DNA from: Trichomonas tenax
Lineage: Eukaryota; Parabasalia; Trichomonadida; Trichomonadidae
Length of the DNA stretch: 22,326 nucleotides
Reading direction: 5' to 3'
Assembly: GCA_023091735.1 (NCBI GenBank)
Contig: JALKBU010000864.1
Location: forward strand, 1 to 22,326
Both the position numbers and the translations under genes were made by a program. Every line of letters starts with the position of its first letter. Position 1 is the stretch's first letter. The notes beneath the pieces are model-generated. The model did not search any database and had not been told where the DNA came from. It saw only the letters and a program-made list of their open reading frames with translations. This document shows, one piece after another, positions 18,002-22,326 of the stretch.

Positions 18002-18385
18002 ATGTTTAACGAAAATTGTTCAGAAAATATTACTAAAACATATTTATGGTATTACAAACCTGATAGAAATTTAGTTGAAGAAGTAACAATTAACTTACCA
18101 CCGGAATTTACAGCAAGCAAAAATCGTAAATATATAATTGCGGAAGATATTAAAGTATTCGTTGGAAAATATTGGTAAGATACTGTGGTACATGCTGATT
18201 TCGTAGAACGTGATAAATATTTTAATTCTGCTATTTGTGTCTGTAATGGTACCGAAGCTAGACATTTATCAAAATATGAGATAATTATACCATTAAGAAG
18301 TTTCAGAATGTGGTTCATAAATCCATACGGTGAAAAAGAAACACAAGTTAAAGCATTAATTGCTAGATTTTTATTAGTTTATTAG
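18002..18385 (+). pseudogene. Jelly-roll-like short virion protein frame with one in-frame TAA
   Basis: The ATG at 18002 opens a frame of 127 codons to TAG at 18383-18385, interrupted once, by TAA at 18176-18178 (codon 59, after KYW). Both halves are protein-like and in the same frame, so a single substitution explains the break. The pattern of the N-terminal part (VTINLPPEF...KNRKYIIAEDIKVFV) follows that of the probable minor capsid protein at 1616-2470 (YEFPKHWF...GKKAIEVRNVKFIP), and both end in a hydrophobic strand finishing in -LVY/-IAY. It may be a shortened relative of that capsid protein, or a separate single-jelly-roll protein. Read-through cannot be excluded. Confidence 0.45.
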
Positions 18386-18430
18386 GGTAAACATTTAAAA
18401 AATATTTTAATGTTTAACTGTGAATAATAT

Positions 18431-18667
18431 TCGCGTTTATTTTCTAATAAATATTGTGTCGTGTGAACAATTGTTCACAGTCCTGTCAATAGATTCAAAA
18501 CTTCCAACATTCAATATCTCACAATTACAACAGGAAATAGCTAACAATCAAATTACAGAAGAAAAATAAATCAAAAAATTCAGGAAATTAATATAATATT
18601 ATTAAATCATTATGATGCTATAAAAATAATAGCGGAGAAAATTGGGATAACGATTAATCCAACATAA
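18431..18667 (+). pseudogene. Decayed coding remnant with a frameshift
   Basis: One frame reads LPTFNISQLQQEIANNQITE up to TAA at 18567. The +2 frame takes over at once (INQKIQEINIILLNHYDAIK) and ends at TAA 18665-18667. Continuity of a hydrophilic, helical sequence across the shift suggests one gene with an indel. No clear start codon: an upstream ATG at 18411 is followed by a stop after five codons. Family unknown. Confidence 0.3.
18462..18479. repeat. Perfect 18-bp palindrome TGTGAACAATTGTTCACA
   Basis: A two-fold symmetric site centred between 18470 and 18471, lying between the jelly-roll-like frame and the decayed remnant. Length and perfect symmetry resemble an operator for a dimeric DNA-binding protein or a hairpin; either is inference. 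Confidence 0.55.
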
Positions 18668-18721
18668 TTATTATGTAGTTATTCCATTATTAATAGTAAA
18701 TTTCTTAATTTCAAGTGATTT

Positions 18722-19456
18722 TTAATTTTGAATTTCTTGGTCAATTGTTAACATTGTATCATTAAATTTAATATTATTTTTATTAATAATTTTTATATCA
18801 GAATTTCCAAAAGCATATACATAAAAATCTAGCATAATATTTGATGGAAAAGTATTATATACTGGACGAATAAATAATTTATTATCAGCTGTAGTTAACT
18901 GAAACTCATATCTTAAATCAATATTTTCATTAAATTGTTCTTTAGGTTGCGCAACAAATAATTTTCTGGTATAATTAATAATATTATGATGGATTGTTTC
19001 TACTAGAAAATATCAATATTCGGTATTACAATTAGAAAAATGTGTATCTAAGCCTTTATAAGTAGACCATAATATTATTTCAGTAATAGTATAACCATCA
19101 TTCCATTCCATATTATCGTTTTGTCCAACTTTTCTAGCCAATAATAAAACATCTGATTTAAAGTTAATACTATTGAAAAATCTTAATTTCATTGTTTCAT
19201 TATTATTTATTAGTATATTATTTCTAACATTACTTATTTCATCATCTACATAACTTTTAGTTGTAAAATTATCTGATAATATATTTGGTAATGTACCATC
19301 AGCATCCATTTCTTTAACTTTATCAGCAATTTGTTCTTTAATTTCTTCAACAATAGGACCGTTGTTAATAATTCCGTTAACGATTTCGATAGTTGTTGGA
19401 ATATCTACTATAGATTCTTTCACTGTATTAATTTCATTAATTATTTTTGCTAAAAC
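18722..19456 (-). pseudogene. Fibre-like protein frame, start codon lost and one in-frame TGA
   Basis: The frame is open from 19456 (just after a TAA) to TAA at 18722-18724, broken once by TGA at 19013-19015. The first ~60 residues are helical/coiled-coil (VEEIKEQIADKVKEMDADGT). Next comes FTTKSYVDDEISNVRNNI, a motif type common in trimeric tail fibres, and then a beta-rich C-terminal part (LRYEFQLTTADNKLFIRPVY, NIMLDFYVYAFG). Coiled shaft plus beta-rich head suggests a receptor-binding spike or fibre of the virus-like particle; this is inferred. No ATG occurs at the 5' end, but an AATTTTTATTTTTGAATAAG leader lies exactly there, so the start codon has probably been destroyed. GTG at 19423 is not a likely start in a eukaryote. 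Confidence 0.5.
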
Positions 19457-19497
19457 TTATTCAAAAATAAAAATTATAATTGGATCAATATATTTAT

Positions 19498-20931
19498 TTA
19501 GTACTGATTAATATCTTCTGTGTTAGGATTGTTTGAATCATCTGTCATATCATTTGGTGAAACTGTTTGTGGTAACTTTATTGGTGATGTCTGTGAAACT
19601 GTTTGTGGATCTACTAATTTCTGATCTTGACTGGAAACATTTACAAACGGATTAATACCAATATCATTTTGGAAATTAAACTTAAAGTAATTAATATTAT
19701 CTTCAAATACTTCCTGCATCCTTGCCTTAATGTAAATTTTCTGAGAAACTTAAGCAATTTCTTTAGCCTTAGACATAAGATCAATAAAATATCCATAATT
19801 CTTATTATGCCTATCTTTAAGTGTTTCTAACATTACTGTAGCATTTTCTTCATTTGAAAGATATTTGTAAAATTCTTCATTATTCTTATTTTCTGGACCA
19901 ATTAACATAACAATAGTATCATCCAAATCCGTATCATCCCAATTAATTTCATCTTTCTTCATATGTGATGCGATTACTTGTAAGTTAATTCTATCAGCAC
20001 GTAACGCTTTACCATCTTCTTTTAAAACTTGTGTTCTCATAAATTCCCATAGTAATCCAGGATTTGCCTTTATTCTACGTTTATATTCATAATATCCTAA
20101 ACCACCAACTTGTTTACCTAATAGCCAAAAGTGAACTCTTTCAATCATTCTACAATACAATGCTCTGTAAATAACCATTGGAGAAACAATCTTATTATAT
20201 ACCTTATTACAATTATATCCAGCATTTTCTCCGAATAAATGTTGTATTCCACCCATTTCCCAATATTGTTTAATTAATGGCGCAATAAGTTTATAAAATA
20301 CACTAAACACAGACATCTTGGACTTTGGTTTGAAGTTAAGCTTATAACCAGCTTTTTCAATATTTTGAGCAGTTTTTGTCGGTGTATATATAGCATTTGT
20401 CCATGGATTTGGATCATTAGGATTTTCATTTTTTGTGAATAGTGATTTCTTATAATCATTTAATGTGACCTTCTTACGTGCTGCTGATGTTGGATTATCT
20501 GTATAATACTGATTATATAAACCATATTCAGAAGGTTTTAACTTATATTCATTCATAATAATTGGTTTACCAGATCTATTATAAACAACAATATCATCAA
20601 TACCATCTTTATTTACATCTGAATAATCAGCTCTGTAACCTTTTTTCTCAGCCCGTTTACCAACAGTAGCTTTCGATCAGGCTACCGGAACCTTTTGAAG
20701 TTCCATTTTATGGCTAAGAAATAAATTAATCATAGTGTTATATAAATCATTTGAATATTCTATATATCCACGGCCAGAAGGTTGTTCATTAATATCTTCA
20801 GGAATTTGATCTCTGTATTCTTCTAAAACGGGATCATCTCTTAGTTTTGGTCTAGGAGTTCTATCCACAGGCATCCACTGAATATTATCTGTTGTATTTT
20901 TCTTACGATAGTTCCAATTTTGAGGAATCAT
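19498..20931 (-). pseudogene. Large element protein, ~475 codons with two in-frame stops and a DxNxDGxxD loop
   Basis: One continuous frame runs from ATG 20931 (MIPQNWNYRKKN) to TAA 19498, interrupted only by TGA at 20677-20679 and TAA at 19750-19752. Segments in order: a proline/charge-rich N-terminal region (MPVDRTPRPKLRDDPVLEEY); AEKKGYRADYSDVNKDGIDD followed by IVVYN, a calcium-loop-like D-x-N-x-D-G-x-x-D on a beta strand; a large helical domain (FYKLIAPLIKQYWEMGGIQH, then RMIERVHFWLLGKQVGGLGY); and a Q/S/T/P-rich tail (VDPQTVSQTSPIKLPQTVSP). I do not know the family by name. Size, context and mixed fold fit a structural protein of the particle. The leader upstream of 20931 is the shared ATTTTTATTAAAATG type; an ATG at 20952 lies inside that leader and is not the start. 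Confidence 0.55.
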
Positions 20932-20953
20932 TTTAATAAAAATAAAAAACATA
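20932..20953 (-). promoter_or_regulatory. Element core-promoter-like leader (gene at 20931)
   Basis: The minus strand reads ATGTTTTTTATTTTTATT then AAAATG. It matches the plus-strand leader at 17827-17847 over 22 bases and the leader at 17985-18001 over the last 15. Confidence 0.5.
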
Positions 20954-21107
20954 AATTATAGGTATTATTTCAACCAACAAATTTTTTAAAATATAATGTT
21001 GGATTCTTTAAATCCTATTTATTTCAAAATTAATTGCTGAGGGTCAACCTTTTATAGGTTGAACACGTGTCCATTGGGACGCAGCTCCGTTAACGGGTCA
21101 TGCGATA
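20954..21107. other. Unassigned spacer with a GC-richer structured island (about 21044-21105)
   Basis: In strongly A/T DNA this ~60-bp island is G/C-rich and full of symmetry: TCAACC/GGTTGA arms around TTTTATA, GTCC-ATTG-GGAC, and the palindrome CCGTTAACGG. Two minus-strand frames across it read like protein (PVNGAASQWTRVQPIKG, and HDPLTELRPNGHVFNL), so it may be a decayed gene end, possibly the ATPase tail. No tRNA fold was recognised. Confidence 0.35.
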
Positions 21108-21857
21108 TTAAATTATTTTAACATCGCATATATTTGCGTCGATATATAATTTATCATGTTCTCTGAGAGATTTATATTTGTTCCATATTTCATTAATAAT
21201 TTCAGAAATGTTTAATTGATATAACATATATTGTAATTGTTGTCGAGAATATCCTGAAAAAATAAATATTGTGGATAAATTTGATTTAAGATTTGTTGAT
21301 AATGCTTTCAAAAAAATGTATTAATATGAAAAATGAAAATTGTATATGACAGCATTTGGTCATAAGATCATTAAATATAGATGTTTGGTCAGAAATTTCC
21401 TTAGTATTTGTGGCATCTTCTAAAATAACAACTGTATGTAAATAATCTAAATCAAAATTGCTAATAAATAATTTCTCAAATATTTCTTTGACAATATTAT
21501 CCGGAACTTCTTGTTCTAAATGGTTTTCTTTAATTTGATTGTAGAAACTCTTATATTTAATTATTTCCTTAATAAGTTTGGGGCATCTTTATACGAAACA
21601 TATATCACATAGGTTTCTATCAGGTCAGCATATCTGTCAAAAGTTTCATCATTAGCTTCACCATCTTTATTCACATATATTATTAGATGTGTATCTCTGG
21701 AATATCTTGATAATTTAATTATTTCTTTAGTCATAGTGAAAGTTTTGCCAGTACGTTGTCTCCCAACAAATACATTAAAAGAATTCAAATAAATATTTGT
21801 TTCAGGTATTTTCTCTATATTTTCTTTAGATGTTCTATCCATAAATTCTATTTCCAT
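21108..21857 (-). pseudogene. Frameshifted virus-type DNA-packaging ATPase
   Basis: The ATG at 21857 opens a frame with NIYLNSFNVFVGRQRTGKTF at residues 21-40: a hydrophobic strand and a P-loop (GRQRTGKT, residues 32-39) at the position expected in A32/FtsK-HerA-type packaging ATPases. The frame is lost near 21585 (TAA soon after) and continues in another frame, where LHTVVILEDA provides a Walker B-like strand with an acidic pair. It shifts again in a T7 run near 21312, and the third frame (from STIFIFSGYSRQQLQYML) ends at 21108. The total span is ~250 codons, a normal size. The two indels make it a pseudogene. Its P-loop region differs clearly from the ATPase at 2494, so the two blocks represent different element lineages. 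Confidence 0.65.
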
Positions 21858-21921
21858 TTCTTCATTAATATAATCATCGTTATCACTATCGGAATAATCC
21901 TTGGTTTTATTTAAAATAAAA

Positions 21922-22143
21922 ATGTTTCAAACCAATTTAAAAAATAGCACAAAGAAAAAAATTTATGAATTTACTCAAGAATTTCAAAAGGATTTATGTA
22001 CAGCATATGATTTAGTTAGATATAACCAAGGAGAAACTTCAGAACAATTATATAATAAATTAATGGGAAAATTTTTCCTTCTAGGGTTTAGTCCCGCGAC
22101 GGGACTGGGACAAAATAGAACAACGTGCTTTTCTGACATGTAA
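21922..22143 (+). CDS. 5' fragment of an unknown element gene, interrupted at about 22.08 kb
   Basis: The ATG at 21922, behind a TTTTATTTAAAATAAAA leader and divergent from the ATPase, opens MFQTNLKNSTKKKIYEFTQE, then a helical, A/T-coded stretch up to LMGKFFLLGF. From about codon 54 the DNA changes to G/C-rich sequence, and the last 20 codons before TGA-type closure probably come from unrelated DNA. I read it as the N-terminal ~53 residues of a helical protein cut by an insertion or rearrangement. Family unknown. Confidence 0.4.
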   Translation: MFQTNLKNSTKKKIYEFTQEFQKDLCTAYDLVRYNQGETSEQLYNKLMGKFFLLGFSPATGLGQNRTTCFSDM

Positions 22144-22326
22144 ATTATGTTTGACATATAGAGTCAGAATGTCAAAATAAAGGAAAGTGACGTGTTTGCG
22201 CGGGAAAAATGGAAAAGTGTCAATAGGTTGAAATGGATTGAACTCAATGTTGGAAGCCAAAGAAGACTTCATTGTGAGTAGTTGTGGCCTCATAGTGAAG
22301 GATGACCTGGTGATCTAGCAGAGATG
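22081..22326. other. Unidentified sequence beyond the right-element breakpoint
   Basis: Composition switches from ~25% to ~45% G+C. The boundary carries a hairpin, and the block includes TAAAGGAAAGTGAC (22178-22191), also found next to the tail-anchored gene. A minus-strand frame from 22293 stays open across the block but has no recognisable feature. This could be host DNA or the end of another transposon. Confidence 0.4.
22090..22106. repeat. Hairpin AGTCCCG-CGA-CGGGACT at the composition boundary
   Basis: Perfect 7-bp arms with a 3-nt loop, within ~10 bp of where the A/T-rich element gene is lost. A GC-rich stem right at a junction could be the terminal foldback of an inserted transposon or a fragile site where the rearrangement happened. 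Confidence 0.55.

Larger units (their letters stand above)
17050..22080. mobile_element. Second, decayed Maverick/Polinton-like element (right block)
   Basis: Genes packed on both strands, with AT-rich leaders of a common type, include a packaging-type P-loop ATPase (distinct from the one at 2494), an amphipathic small peptide, a jelly-roll-like open frame and fibre-like frames. Many reading frames carry single stops or frameshifts, so this copy is old. The left limit is approximate. The right limit is taken where A/T-rich coding changes abruptly to G/C-containing sequence at about 22.08 kb. Polymerase B, integrase, protease and a recognisable full-length major capsid gene are absent. The element is therefore partial, and classification rests on the ATPase and virion-type genes. 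Confidence 0.55.

Noticed and set aside
18002..20931. Stop-codon reassignment in the right element
   Set aside because: TAA, TAG and TGA are all used as normal terminators in neighbouring genes, and both TAA and TGA occur internally; pseudogenisation is simpler.
21044..21105. tRNA-like gene in the GC-rich island
   Set aside because: No cloverleaf with acceptor, anticodon and T arms in correct spacing could be drawn.
22081..22293. Minus-strand 70-codon frame at the right edge
   Set aside because: No recognisable feature, and it runs through the hairpin junction into element DNA; probably chance.
1..22326. CRISPR array, rRNA, tRNA, or spliceosomal introns
   Set aside because: No regularly spaced repeats, no rRNA-like conserved blocks, and no trichomonad-type intron signals (GTATGT...ACTAACACACAG) were seen.

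Overview
The window looks like a piece of a trichomonad (Parabasalia, Trichomonas/Tritrichomonas-like) nuclear genome. Two long, intronless host genes sit in very AT-rich, gene-poor spacers, and both sides are flanked by remains of Maverick/Polinton-type virus-like DNA transposons. The assignment rests on three points: the intronless genes, a TCA(+1)YTWY-like initiator 15 nt upstream of one start codon, and the abundance of Maverick-type genes. The organism is an inference; no rRNA or other taxonomic marker is present.

Left block (1 to about 2746): compact, AT-rich genes with intergenic gaps of only 8-36 bp. They include a probable minor capsid (jelly-roll) protein and the first ~82 residues of a packaging-type P-loop ATPase (GKMGSGKT). 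The ATPase stops in a 19-nt poly-T tract, where the element is broken. From 2765 to 4124 there is no credible gene, but the first 130 bp hold a cluster of palindromes.

Host block (about 4125-15425): a 1212-residue minus-strand CAND1/TIP120 homolog (cullin-RING ligase exchange factor); a 72-residue tail-anchored membrane protein; a 140-residue plus-strand protein with one Sfi1-like W-helix and a coiled coil; and a ~1780-residue minus-strand Furry/Mor2/Tao3-family scaffold of the NDR-kinase pathway. CAND1 and Furry are both HEAT/ARM solenoids but act in different pathways, so I see no functional linkage. A 1.7-kb AT-rich spacer follows.

Right block (about 17.0-22.08 kb): a second, different and decayed Maverick-like element. 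It contains a small amphipathic candidate virion peptide, a short jelly-roll-like open frame with one in-frame TAA, a fibre-like protein with one in-frame TGA and no start codon, a ~475-codon protein with two in-frame stops and a DxNxDGxxD loop, and a second packaging-type ATPase (GRQRTGKT) broken by two frameshifts. Several starts in this block share a near-identical leader, ATTTTTATTAAAATG, which looks like an element-specific core promoter. At about 22.08 kb the composition jumps abruptly, with a CCCG/CGGG hairpin, into unidentified sequence.

Most notable points: two different Maverick lineages flanking the same host genes; the shared promoter-like leader, including one copy with no gene behind it; small genes missed by ORF callers (1239-1382, 17848-17973); and several long virion-type reading frames broken only by single in-frame stops.
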